64,000 nt of DNA from Olsenella_L sp051876355 (lineage in GTDB: Bacteria; Actinomycetota; Coriobacteriia; Coriobacteriales; Atopobiaceae): contig JBJEHU010000037.1 in the NCBI GenBank assembly GCA_051876355.1, forward strand, positions 62,001 to 126,000, given 5' to 3'. Made by a program: the position numbers and the translations under genes. This document shows, piece after piece, positions 25,423 to 33,012 of this stretch. Below the pieces are notes generated by a model. The model was not told the DNA's origin. It saw only the letters and a list, made by a program, of their open reading frames with translations, and did no database searches. Each line of letters starts with the position of its first letter. Within the stretch, counting starts at the first letter, position 1.

Positions 25423-26358
25423 ATGGACACGAAGACCGAAGGCACGCTTGCCGAGCGCATTGCCACGCTCAAGAAGGAGCAGGATGCAGTCATCCTTGCC
25501 CATTACTACGTGAAGGACTCAGCACAGGACGTCGCGGACTACATCGGCGACTCGTTCTATCTGAGCAAGCTCGCAGCGGGCCTCGACTGCAGGACGCTTG
25601 TCTTTGCAGGCGTGCGCTTCATGGCAGAGAGCGCAAAGCTCCTGTCGCCCGAGAAGCGTGTCCTCATGCCCGAGCCGAAGGCTGACTGCCCGATGGCGCA
25701 CATGGTCGTGAAGGAGACGGTCGACAAAGCGCGTGCCGAGTATGGAGACGACCTCGCCGTTGCCTGCTATGTGAACTCCACGACCGAGATGAAAGCATGG
25801 TCCGATGTCTGCGTCACCTCCTCGAATGCCGTGAAGATCGTGAGCAGGCTGCCCCAGCACCACGTCCTGTTCATTCCGGACATGAACCTCGGCCGCTATG
25901 TAGCAGACCAGGTGCCGGAAAAGCATGTGATCCTGAACGACGGCTTCTGCCCGACGCATGAGGCGATCGAGCTTGCCGAGATCGAGGCCCTGAAGGCGGC
26001 GCATCCCGATGCGGTCGTCTGCGCCCATCCCGAGTGCACGCCCTGGGTCGTCGAGGCAGCAGACTATGTCGGCTCGACCTCGGGCATCATCAAGCGCGTC
26101 GCCGAAGGCGCGGAGAAGTCCTACATCATCGCCACCGTGATCGGCGTCCGCCACACGATCCTCAAGAAGACCCAAGGCCAGGGCAAGGAGATCTTCTTCC
26201 CTGAGACGACGCCCATCTGCCCGAACATGGCAATGGTGACCGGAGAGAAGATCCTCTCGTGTCTCGAGACCGGATCGGGCGAGATCCAGGTCGATGAGGC
26301 ATCGACGGAGAAGGCACGCCGCGCCCTCAGGCGCATGCTGGAGCTTGCGAAAGACTAG
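25423..26358 (+). CDS. nadA: Quinolinate synthase
   Basis: A 311-aa enzyme that condenses iminoaspartate with dihydroxyacetone phosphate to quinolinate, the second step of de novo NAD synthesis. The [4Fe-4S] ligands are Cys in ADCPMAH, HPECTPW and TPICPNM. LAHYYVKDSAQDVADYIGDS near the N-terminus, GVRFMAE and YVNSTTEMKA are family signatures. Length is typical for the short type. GAGGGGAT precedes ATG 25423. Five bases separate it from nadBC. The Fe-S cluster makes it oxygen-sensitive, in line with an anaerobe. Confidence 0.95.
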   Translation: MDTKTEGTLAERIATLKKEQDAVILAHYYVKDSAQDVADYIGDSFYLSKLAAGLDCRTLVFAGVRFMAESAKLLSPEKRVLMPEPKADCPMAHMVVKETVDKARAEYGDDLAVACYVNSTTEMKAWSDVCVTSSNAVKIVSRLPQHHVLFIPDMNLGRYVADQVPEKHVILNDGFCPTHEAIELAEIEALKAAHPDAVVCAHPECTPWVVEAADYVGSTSGIIKRVAEGAEKSYIIATVIGVRHTILKKTQGQGKEIFFPETTPICPNMAMVTGEKILSCLETGSGEIQVDEASTEKARRALRRMLELAKD

Positions 26359-26363
26359 GAGCC

Positions 26364-28601
26364 ATGGAAACAGAAGAGACGATTGAGGCGGCCCGCACCG
26401 CAGAGCCGCAGGACGAGTCATGCGATGTGGCGATTGCGGGGTGCGGCGTCGCAGGGCTCTTCTGTGCCCTGACGCTTCCTTCTTCTGCCCGCATCGTCAT
26501 GCTCTCGAAGGGCACGCTCGAGGAATGCGACTCGATGCTTGCGCAGGGCGGCATCTGCGTCCAGCACGACGATAACGACTACAAGGCATTCTTCGAGGAT
26601 ACCCTTCGGGCAGGACACTACGAGAACCGCCGCGAATCCGTGAAGATCATGATCCAGGAGTCGCGCCCGACGATCAAGCGCCTCATCGGCTACGGCGTGA
26701 AGTTCGACCGAACCTCGGATGGCAGCCTCGCGTTCACGCGCGAAGGCGCGCATTCCCGTCCGAGGATTCTCTTCCATGAGGACATCACGGGCAAGGAGAT
26801 CACGACGAAGCTCCTGGCACAGGTGCAGAAGCTCCCGAATGTCGAGATGCTCGAGAACACGGAGATGGTCGACCTCATCGAGCGCAAGGATCATGACGGC
26901 ATTCCGTACTGCGCAGGCCTTGTCTGCGTGCGCCGCGACGGCACGGTGCTGCGTCTCCACGCGCACCATACGCTGCTTGCGACCGGCGGCATCGGCGGCC
27001 TCTTCACGCACTCGACGAACTACCCGCTCCTCACGGGAGACGGCGTGCGCATCGCGAAGGAGCACGGCGTCGCCCTCGAGCACACGGACTACATCCAGAT
27101 CCATCCGACGAGCCTCTGGACGGAAAAGCCGGGCAGGAGCTTCCTGATATCGGAGTCCTGCAGAGGCGAGGGAGCCGTGCTCCTGAACAGCAAGGGCGAA
27201 CGCTTCACCGACGAGCTCCAGCCGCGCGATGTGGTCTCTGCTGCCATCCACGAGGAGATGAAGAAGGAAGGGACGAACCACGTCTGGCTCAGCTTCAAGA
27301 ACATCGACGAGCAGACGATCCGCCACCACTTCAAGCACATCTACGAGCGCTGCCTCGAGGAGGGCTACGATATCACGAAGGAGCCCATCCCGGTCGTCCC
27401 GGCCCAGCACTACTTCATGGGTGGCATCCATGTCGGCGAGGATTCCGAGACGACGATGAACCACCTGTTCGCAGCAGGAGAGACGAGCTGCAACGGCGTA
27501 CACGGAAAGAACCGCCTTGCCTCGAACAGCCTGCTCGAGAGCCTGGTCTTCTCTGCGCGCGCAGCACGCAGGATGATCTCTGACCAGAAGGCATTCGGCT
27601 CCTGGATGCTCGAGCCGAAGAAGACCGCACCTGAAGCACCTGCGAGGCATGCAAGGAGAGAAGAAATGGACACGAGCATGAAGCACCCGGCCACAGGCGA
27701 GCCCCGTCCGCTCACGCCGAGCTACCAGAAGGGCCACAGCATGGACACCTCCTCGCTGGGCCTCATGATCGACAACCACATCAGGGAGGCCCTCGCCGAG
27801 GACATGCCATACGGCGATGTCTCGACCGAGGCCGTGATGCCCCGTGCCCGCCGTGCCCGCGTGCAGCTCATCTGCAAGCAGCAGGGCATCCTTGCCGGCA
27901 TCGACATCTACTTCCGCGTCTACAAGCTGCTCGACGCCTCTGCCGTGATGGTGGCACGCGCCGGAGACGGCGATGAGGTCATGCCTGGCCAGGTCATTGC
28001 CGAGGTCGAGGCAGACGTGAGGGCGCTCCTCTCCGGCGAGAGGACAGCCCTCAACTACCTGCAGCGCATGAGCGGCATTGCGACGTACACGCATGAGATG
28101 GTGCAGGCGCTCCAGCAGGCTGGCGCGAAGGCGACGCTCGTCGACACGAGGAAGACGACCCCCGGCATGCGCTACTTCGAGAAGATGGCGGTGAGGATCG
28201 GCGGCGGCACGAACCACCGCTTCGGCCTCTCTGACGCTGTCATGCTCAAGGACAACCATATCGCCGCTGCAGGCGGCATCCGCCAGGCCGTGGCAGCCGC
28301 AAAGAGGCGGAGCCCCTTCATCTACCGCATCGAGGTCGAGTGCGAGACGATTGCCCAGGTGAAGGAAGCTGTGGCGGCGCATGCCGATGTCATCATGCTC
28401 GACAACATGACGCACGAGCAGATGAAGGAAGCAATCAAGATCATCGACGGACGCGCGCTCACGGAGTGCTCCGGCAACATCACGCTCGAGAATGCTCCCC
28501 AGATGGCAGATCTCGGGATAGACTACATCTCGAGCGGGGCGCTGACGCATTCTGCCGGCATCCTCGATCTCAGCAACAAGAATCTGACGATGCTGGAGTA
28601 G
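26364..28601 (+). CDS. L-aspartate oxidase / nicotinate-nucleotide pyrophosphorylase fusion
   Basis: A 745-aa bifunctional protein joining NadB and NadC. Residues 1-430 are L-aspartate oxidase: FAD-binding GCGVAGLFCALT, SMLAQGGICV, the ATGGIGG loop and HGKNRLASNSLLESLVF. The helical C-terminal domain of ordinary NadB is missing. About 30 linker residues follow, then NadC (about 465-745): VDTRKTTPGMR, KMAVRIGGGTNHR, LSDAVMLKDNHI. An AAGGAGAG and in-frame ATG at 27666 inside the linker could also yield free NadC. NadB makes iminoaspartate for NadA and NadC uses NadA's product, so the fusion brackets the pathway. Second gene of nadA-nadBC-niaR. Confidence 0.9.
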   Translation: METEETIEAARTAEPQDESCDVAIAGCGVAGLFCALTLPSSARIVMLSKGTLEECDSMLAQGGICVQHDDNDYKAFFEDTLRAGHYENRRESVKIMIQESRPTIKRLIGYGVKFDRTSDGSLAFTREGAHSRPRILFHEDITGKEITTKLLAQVQKLPNVEMLENTEMVDLIERKDHDGIPYCAGLVCVRRDGTVLRLHAHHTLLATGGIGGLFTHSTNYPLLTGDGVRIAKEHGVALEHTDYIQIHPTSLWTEKPGRSFLISESCRGEGAVLLNSKGERFTDELQPRDVVSAAIHEEMKKEGTNHVWLSFKNIDEQTIRHHFKHIYERCLEEGYDITKEPIPVVPAQHYFMGGIHVGEDSETTMNHLFAAGETSCNGVHGKNRLASNSLLESLVFSARAARRMISDQKAFGSWMLEPKKTAPEAPARHARREEMDTSMKHPATGEPRPLTPSYQKGHSMDTSSLGLMIDNHIREALAEDMPYGDVSTEAVMPRARRARVQLICKQQGILAGIDIYFRVYKLLDASAVMVARAGDGDEVMPGQVIAEVEADVRALLSGERTALNYLQRMSGIATYTHEMVQALQQAGAKATLVDTRKTTPGMRYFEKMAVRIGGGTNHRFGLSDAVMLKDNHIAAAGGIRQAVAAAKRRSPFIYRIEVECETIAQVKEAVAAHADVIMLDNMTHEQMKEAIKIIDGRALTECSGNITLENAPQMADLGIDYISSGALTHSAGILDLSNKNLTMLE
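27652..27668 (+). promoter_or_regulatory. Internal ribosome binding site and ATG at the nadB-nadC junction
   Basis: AAGGAGAG followed by AAGAAATG lies exactly between the two enzyme domains and in frame. It could start a separate 311-aa NadC, or be the remnant of the original nadC start. Confidence 0.5.
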
Positions 28602-28607
28602 GAAACG

Positions 28608-29171
28608 ATGGGAATGGACGGCGCATCGAGAAGAAGGCAGATCGTGGCAAGCCTGGAGGGGAGCAGCGCTCCTCTCTCCGGGAAGGAGCTTTCTGACCTG
28701 CTCCATGTGAGCCGCCAGGTCATCGTCAACGATATCGCCCTGCTCCGCCACGAGGGATTCGATATCGTGGGGCTCCATGCAGGGTATGTGCTCCGCGAGG
28801 AGAAGAAGGGCCTGCGCCGCCTCGTCAAGTGCCACCATACGGACACCCAGCTCGAGGACGAGATGGATATCGTCGTCGATGCTGGTGCCACGATGGAGGA
28901 CGTCATCGTGAACCACAGGACGTACGGCGTCATCTGCGCACCTCTGGGCGCCCGCTCGAGGCGGGACGTCCAGGACTTCCTCGAAGGGCTCAGAAGCGGC
29001 GTCTCGTCGCCCTTGATGCTCCTCACCGACGGCTACCACTTCCACCACATCAGCGCACCCGCAAAGGACATCCTCGATGTGGTCGAGCAGAAGCTCCGCG
29101 AGCGCGGCTATCTCGTGCCGATAGAGCCGTGGGAAGTGGAAGACATCGAGAGCCACACGAAGCGCCCGTAG
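28608..29171 (+). CDS. niaR: NiaR/YrxA-type nicotinate-responsive repressor
   Basis: A 187-aa regulator with an N-terminal winged helix (RRRQIVASLEGSSAPLSGKELSDLLHVSRQVI, about 7-40) and a C-terminal 3H domain, which binds nicotinate through conserved histidines: KCHHTDTQ, VNHRTYG and YHFHHIS are visible. NiaR represses NAD synthesis or nicotinate uptake genes when nicotinate is plentiful. It is the last gene of the nad operon, six bases after nadBC, and probably binds the palindrome before nadA. A terminator follows. Confidence 0.88.
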   Translation: MGMDGASRRRQIVASLEGSSAPLSGKELSDLLHVSRQVIVNDIALLRHEGFDIVGLHAGYVLREEKKGLRRLVKCHHTDTQLEDEMDIVVDAGATMEDVIVNHRTYGVICAPLGARSRRDVQDFLEGLRSGVSSPLMLLTDGYHFHHISAPAKDILDVVEQKLRERGYLVPIEPWEVEDIESHTKRP

Positions 29172-29198
29172 CGGGAACGAAAGCCGAACAGCAAGGAG

Positions 29199-29230
29199 AA
29201 GGCCAGGGCGCATGCCCTGGCCTTCCTGCT
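29199..29230. terminator. Terminator between niaR and the MFS gene
   Basis: AAGGCCAGGGC, loop GCAT, GCCCTGGCCTT: a perfect 11-bp stem between convergent genes. Confidence 0.85.
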
Positions 29231-29251
29231 CTCGTGTGGCTGTATCTACGC

Positions 29252-30478
29252 TTATGCCTTCGCGTGGACGTCTGCCGGAACCTTCAGCATGAAGATGAAG
29301 CCGACGACGAAGAGGATCGCAATCGAGAAGACGCCGAGGTTTGCCTGGCCCGTGAGCTGCGTCATGACAGCGACGATGAGCGTGCCCATGATGTCAGAAT
29401 ACTTGCCGAAGATATCGAAGAAGCCGAAGTACTCGTTCGAGTTCTCCTTCGGGACGAGCTTCGCGAACTCGGAGCGGGAGAGTGCCTGGATGCCGCCCTG
29501 GAAGAGGCCGACTGCCATTGCGAGGATCCAGAAGTCGACCGCCGTCTGGAGGTGGAATCCTGCGTAGAACGTGATGCACGCGTAGGCGACGATACCGACG
29601 AGGATCATCTTCTTCGTGCCGACCTTCGTGCCGAGCTTGCCGTAGATGATGGCAGACGGGAACGCGACGAACTGCGTCACGAGGAGCGCGAGCAGAAGCT
29701 GCGTCGAATCGATGCCGAGCTGGGAGCCGTAGCTCGTGGCGAGGTTGATGATCGTATGGACGCCGTCGATGTAGAAGAAGTAGGCAACGATGTAGTAGAG
29801 CATCGGCTTGTTGGCGGCGATATTCTTCATCGTCTTGCCGAGGCCACGGATAGCCTTCGAGACGGCATGGCTCTCGAGCGGCTTGTAGTGCGTCTGCTCG
29901 ACATTTTTGAGCATCGGGATCGTGAAGGCGAGCCACCAGGCTGCCGTGATCACGAAGGAGAGCTGCATGCTGGTGCGGCCGGAGATGCCGAAAGGCTTCA
30001 GGAGCACGATTGCAAGGCAGCAGATGAAGGGGACGCACGATCCGATGTAGCCCCAGGCATAGCCCTGGGAGGAGACCTCGTCCATGCGCTCGTCTGTCGT
30101 CGCATCGACGAGCAGGGAGTCATAGAAGACGAGCGAGCTGTTCAGCATGATCGAGGAGATGATATAGATCACGAGGAACGGCAGCCACGTCGTGGGGATG
30201 CCGAGGGCGCAGGTCGCGACGACGCCTGTGCCGACCGTGCCGATGATGAACTTCTTCTTCATGCCCTGCATGTCGGCAAGAGAGCCCAAAAACGGCATGA
30301 GCAGCGCAATCACGAGCGATGCGATCGTCTGTGCATAGCTCCAGGCAACGAGGGCGTTGCCTTCTGCGAGGCTGTTGAAATAGATCGGGATGAGTGCCGT
30401 CGAGAGCAGGACGAGCGCCGAATTGCCGACGTCGTAGACGATCCAGCTCTTCTCGCGTTTCGTGAACTTCTGTGCCAT
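29252..30478 (-). CDS. MFS transporter, UMF1/Atg22-like
   Basis: A 408-aa membrane protein with about 11-12 helices. The order and motifs (WIVYDVGNSALVLL near the start, GSLADMQGMKKK between helices 2 and 3, GIQALSRSEFAKLVPKE in the second half) match the UMF1/Atg22-like branch of the major facilitator superfamily, whose members move amino acids or unknown solutes. ATG 30478 is chosen because CGGAAG lies just upstream and family members start near WIVYD; a longer reading is less likely. It faces the phospholipase-like gene at 30699 across a 220-bp gap. Confidence 0.8.
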   Translation of the reverse strand: MAQKFTKREKSWIVYDVGNSALVLLSTALIPIYFNSLAEGNALVAWSYAQTIASLVIALLMPFLGSLADMQGMKKKFIIGTVGTGVVATCALGIPTTWLPFLVIYIISSIMLNSSLVFYDSLLVDATTDERMDEVSSQGYAWGYIGSCVPFICCLAIVLLKPFGISGRTSMQLSFVITAAWWLAFTIPMLKNVEQTHYKPLESHAVSKAIRGLGKTMKNIAANKPMLYYIVAYFFYIDGVHTIINLATSYGSQLGIDSTQLLLALLVTQFVAFPSAIIYGKLGTKVGTKKMILVGIVAYACITFYAGFHLQTAVDFWILAMAVGLFQGGIQALSRSEFAKLVPKENSNEYFGFFDIFGKYSDIMGTLIVAVMTQLTGQANLGVFSIAILFVVGFIFMLKVPADVHAKA

Positions 30479-30591
30479 AGGTCTTCCGCCTTCCACCGTG
30501 CTGTGCACGGTTCCTCTCCAGCAATGGGCTAGACTCATGTGCCATGGACTTTCTCTCGAGACGGACGCCTGTGCAAACAGCGGTGCCCGTT

Positions 30592-30680
30592 CGGGTAAGA
30601 AAACCCATACACACAGTACGGTAACGTCTTACCGGACAGAAGGCCCGAACTGGTAAGCGGCGGGTCTTGATTCGGTAAGG
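30592..30680. promoter_or_regulatory. Cluster of GGTAAG half-sites between divergent genes
   Basis: GGTAA occurs at 30594-30598, 30620-30624, 30652-30656 and 30674-30678, and in inverted form (TTACC) at 30629-30633. The second and the inverted copy make the palindrome-like GGTAACGTCTTACC. The set lies in the gap between the MFS gene and the phospholipase-like gene. It suggests a multi-site regulator; which gene it serves is unknown. Confidence 0.4.
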
Positions 30681-30698
30681 TCCATGTGAGGAGCTTCC

Positions 30699-31643
30699 AT
30701 GCCTGCAATAATGACGCACGATTTCTTCGGCAAGGACGTCTACGACGAATGCTTCAGCACGATCGGCATGACGGCAGACGAACGCGATGCGTTCCTGCTC
30801 GGCAACCAAGGACCGGACCCGCTCTTCTATATCCTCATCGATCCTGGCCTCAAGGACTTCCGCAATGTCGGCGACATCATGCACCACGAGCGCCCCACAT
30901 CGCTCATCTGCGCCATGCGGCTTGCCTATGAGGCGCTTGACGGCAATGACCGTGCAAGCGGCCGCGCCTATGCGCTCGGGTTCCTGTGCCACTATCTGCT
31001 CGACTCTGCGATGCATCCGCTCGTCTATGCAGAGCAGTATGCATTCTGCGATGCGGGCGTCGAAGGGCTCGACCGCTCGGCAGGCTCCTACGTGCATGCA
31101 GAGATCGAGCGCGACTTCGACGAGATGGTGCTCTACACGAAGCTCCACCGCACGGTCCAGAGCTACAAGCCCTACCGCGAGGTGCTGCGCCTCGACGAGC
31201 CGGCGCTCGAAGCCGTAGGCAGGATGTATTCGCTCGTGCTTCAGAGCGTCTACGGCATCTATGCGCCGCAGAACCTCTATGTGAAGGCCGTGCACGACTT
31301 CCGCGTCGTGCAGCATCTCTTCTATTCGAGGAACGGCCAGAAGGCAGGGGCGCTCGGCACGGTCGAGAAGCTCGTGGCCAGAAAGCCATACTCGCTCGAG
31401 CTTGCCATGGCGCACAGGGCACGCGCCGAGGAGACGAGCGACTTCGACAACCGGGAGCATGGGGGGTGGACGAACCCGTTCACGAAGCAGGAGTCGACGG
31501 ACTCCTTCTGGGACATCTTCGATGCCGCGAAGAAGAATGCCGTGCGCTCGCTTGCGCTCTATGCGGATGACGGCTTCAGCCTCGAGGATGCAGCAGAGCT
31601 CACGGGCGGCCTCAACTTCTCGGGACAGCCGTCGGAAGGTTAA
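30699..31643 (+). CDS. Zinc-dependent phospholipase C-like protein, paralogue 2
   Basis: A 314-aa paralogue of the gene at 20.5-21.5 kb; both begin MPAI.THxFxGxD and share QGPDP and a DEMVLYTK segment. Here the metal motif HYLLDSAMHPLVY is intact (His-x3-Asp and a further His-Pro), so it is more likely to be an active hydrolase. The C-terminal NREHGGWTNPF also matches its paralogue's NRDHQTWCDPY. No signal peptide. GAGGAG precedes the ATG. It is followed by a gap holding the csp promoter and has no obvious operon partner. Confidence 0.7.
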   Translation: MPAIMTHDFFGKDVYDECFSTIGMTADERDAFLLGNQGPDPLFYILIDPGLKDFRNVGDIMHHERPTSLICAMRLAYEALDGNDRASGRAYALGFLCHYLLDSAMHPLVYAEQYAFCDAGVEGLDRSAGSYVHAEIERDFDEMVLYTKLHRTVQSYKPYREVLRLDEPALEAVGRMYSLVLQSVYGIYAPQNLYVKAVHDFRVVQHLFYSRNGQKAGALGTVEKLVARKPYSLELAMAHRARAEETSDFDNREHGGWTNPFTKQESTDSFWDIFDAAKKNAVRSLALYADDGFSLEDAAELTGGLNFSGQPSEG

Positions 31644-31721
31644 GAGACTAAATTATGAAATGGTGCCACCGTATACCCGGCCAACGGCCGAATAAATCCG
31701 CGAATGGTGCCTCCCTCTGAC

Positions 31722-31750
31722 TTGACAAGGCATCTACCTGCGGTTTTTAT
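31722..31750 (+). promoter_or_regulatory. Cold-shock gene promoter
   Basis: TTGACA (31722-31727), 17 bp, TTTTAT (31745-31750). A start near 31757 gives a leader of about 147 bases. Confidence 0.55.
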
Positions 31751-31756
31751 GACCTG

Positions 31757-31903
31757 TCACAAGAAAGAGATGCCAGAGCGAGATTGTCGGGACTTGGACG
31801 GGGTGCATAGGGTATCATAGACAACGCGTTCTAAAGGGCGCAGGTATCGCGCGCAAGCGCACTGTGTTTTGCCCTGTCAGGGCAAATGAAAGAAAGGCAC
31901 GTC
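31757..31903 (+). promoter_or_regulatory. Long structured 5' leader of the cold-shock gene
   Basis: The leader contains a GCGC/GCGC stem closed by a GCAA tetraloop (31849-31860) and an 8-bp hairpin TTTGCCCT-GTC-AGGGCAAA (31868-31886) ending five bases before the purine-rich ribosome site. Long folded leaders that switch with temperature are typical of cspA-like genes. Confidence 0.5.
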
Positions 31904-32107
31904 ATGGCTCAAGGTACTGTTAAGTGGTTCAACCCCGACAAGGGCTACGGCTTCATCTCTCGTGAGGATGGCGACGATCTGTTCGTCCACTACTCCGAGA
32001 TCCAGATGGATGGCTTCAAGACCCTGGACGAGGGCCAGGCTGTGGAGTTCGACATCACGACCGGCCAGAACGGCAAGCTCCAGGCTTCCAACGTTCGCAA
32101 GATCTAG
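31904..32107 (+). CDS. Cold-shock protein, CspA family
   Basis: A 67-aa single-stranded nucleic acid chaperone. RNP1 is KGYGFISR (about 15-22) and RNP2 is LFVHYSEI; MAQGTVKWFNPDKGYGF is the family start. It melts RNA structure in the cytoplasm, either on cold shock or constitutively. ATG 31904 is chosen over one 18 bases upstream because the family begins here and AGAAAGG precedes it. An intrinsic terminator follows at once, so it is monocistronic. RNP2 has Tyr in place of the more common Phe after FVH. Confidence 0.95.
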   Translation: MAQGTVKWFNPDKGYGFISREDGDDLFVHYSEIQMDGFKTLDEGQAVEFDITTGQNGKLQASNVRKI

Positions 32108-32136
32108 TCTTTTCCAAGACTCAGCATTGTGATGCC

Positions 32137-32170
32137 CGAGAGGCTCCCGCAAAGGGGCCTCTCGTTTTTT
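32137..32170 (+). terminator. Intrinsic terminator of the cold-shock gene
   Basis: CGAGAGGCTCC pairs with GGGGCCTCTCG (one wobble), followed by TTTTTT. Confidence 0.92.
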
Positions 32171-32177
32171 ATGGAAA

Positions 32178-32199
32178 GAGGGCCTGGCATCAGGCCCTC
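32178..32199 (-). terminator. Terminator of the HAD phosphatase gene
   Basis: GAGGGCCTG, loop GCAT, CAGGCCCTC; on the minus strand it is followed by TTTCC and faces the csp terminator. Confidence 0.7.
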
Positions 32200-32206
32200 C
32201 TGAGGC

Positions 32207-32932
32207 TCAGCGTGCGAGCGGAATGTCGCGCCAGTCTTCGAGATAGATGTCTGCGATGCGGCGCACCTCCGCCACATCCTGGAGGGCATCTCCCGAGTTC
32301 ACGGCGCAGGTGGTGCAGCCTGCACGGCCGGCCGAGAGCAGGGCCTCGGCAAGGTCCTCGAAGACGATGCAATCCGTCGGTGCGACGCCGAGCCTTCTGG
32401 CCGCTTCCTCGTAGATGTCGGGGAAGGCCTTCGAACGGGCGACCTCCTGCCCATAGACCCTGACGGGGAACCACTTCAGGATATCGATCCTGTGCATGGA
32501 CTCGAGGAGATCGGGCGTATTCGTCGTCGCAAGCGCGTAGGGGATGTGCGCCTTCTGGAGCGCTTCGAGGTACTCTGTCACGCCGGGGCGCAGGACGGCC
32601 TTCGAGATATAGAGCGCACGGCTCATGCGCATCCATTCGTCCACGATATCGTCCGGGTCCTCGTCGAGATGGTAGCGCTCGACCGTATAGCGCGCTCCCT
32701 CGTGGAAGCCGAGGGCGGAGAGATGGCGGGGATAGTCGACCGTATAGGGGATGGCACGCTTTGCGAGGAAGGCGCGGTCCACCTCTTCCCAAAGGGATGC
32801 CGTGTCGGAGACGGTGCCGTCGAAATCGAAAATGGCGGCCTTCTGGGCTAGCGGCCAGAGGCGCTCGGGCGCCGAAGGCGCCAGATGCTGCATGTCAGGC
32901 GAAGATGAACTCACGGTAATGACCTTCCGCAT
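32207..32932 (-). CDS. HAD-superfamily phosphatase/phosphomutase
   Basis: A 241-aa HAD enzyme. Motif I is FDFDGTVSDT (about 35-44), motif II lies in ALATTNT, motif III Lys in ARSKAFPD, and motif IV in CIVFEDLAEAL. A helical cap sits between motifs I and II, as in beta-phosphoglucomutase and small sugar-phosphate phosphatases; which of these is not decidable. The start is uncertain: the ATG at 32932 has no clear ribosome site, and the first 27 residues are not conserved in the family. Confidence 0.8.
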   Translation of the reverse strand: MRKVITVSSSSPDMQHLAPSAPERLWPLAQKAAIFDFDGTVSDTASLWEEVDRAFLAKRAIPYTVDYPRHLSALGFHEGARYTVERYHLDEDPDDIVDEWMRMSRALYISKAVLRPGVTEYLEALQKAHIPYALATTNTPDLLESMHRIDILKWFPVRVYGQEVARSKAFPDIYEEAARRLGVAPTDCIVFEDLAEALLSAGRAGCTTCAVNSGDALQDVAEVRRIADIYLEDWRDIPLAR

Positions 32933-33012
32933 ATGTCGGCATTCGTGCGTTCAGTATCGTACACTGAGTATGTTCCAAGACAGTCAAGATGTGCCTTGAA
33001 AGGAGACATCAC

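Noticed and set aside
26418..29213. A 931-codon open frame on the minus strand opposite nadBC and niaR
   Set aside because: High-GC codon bias leaves long open antisense frames. The plus strand carries NadB-NadC and NiaR with clear motifs; the antisense frame has no recognisable domain and no ribosome site.
31669..31700. CGGCC-AAC-GGCCG as terminator of the second phospholipase-like gene
   Set aside because: Stem of only five base pairs and no T tract.
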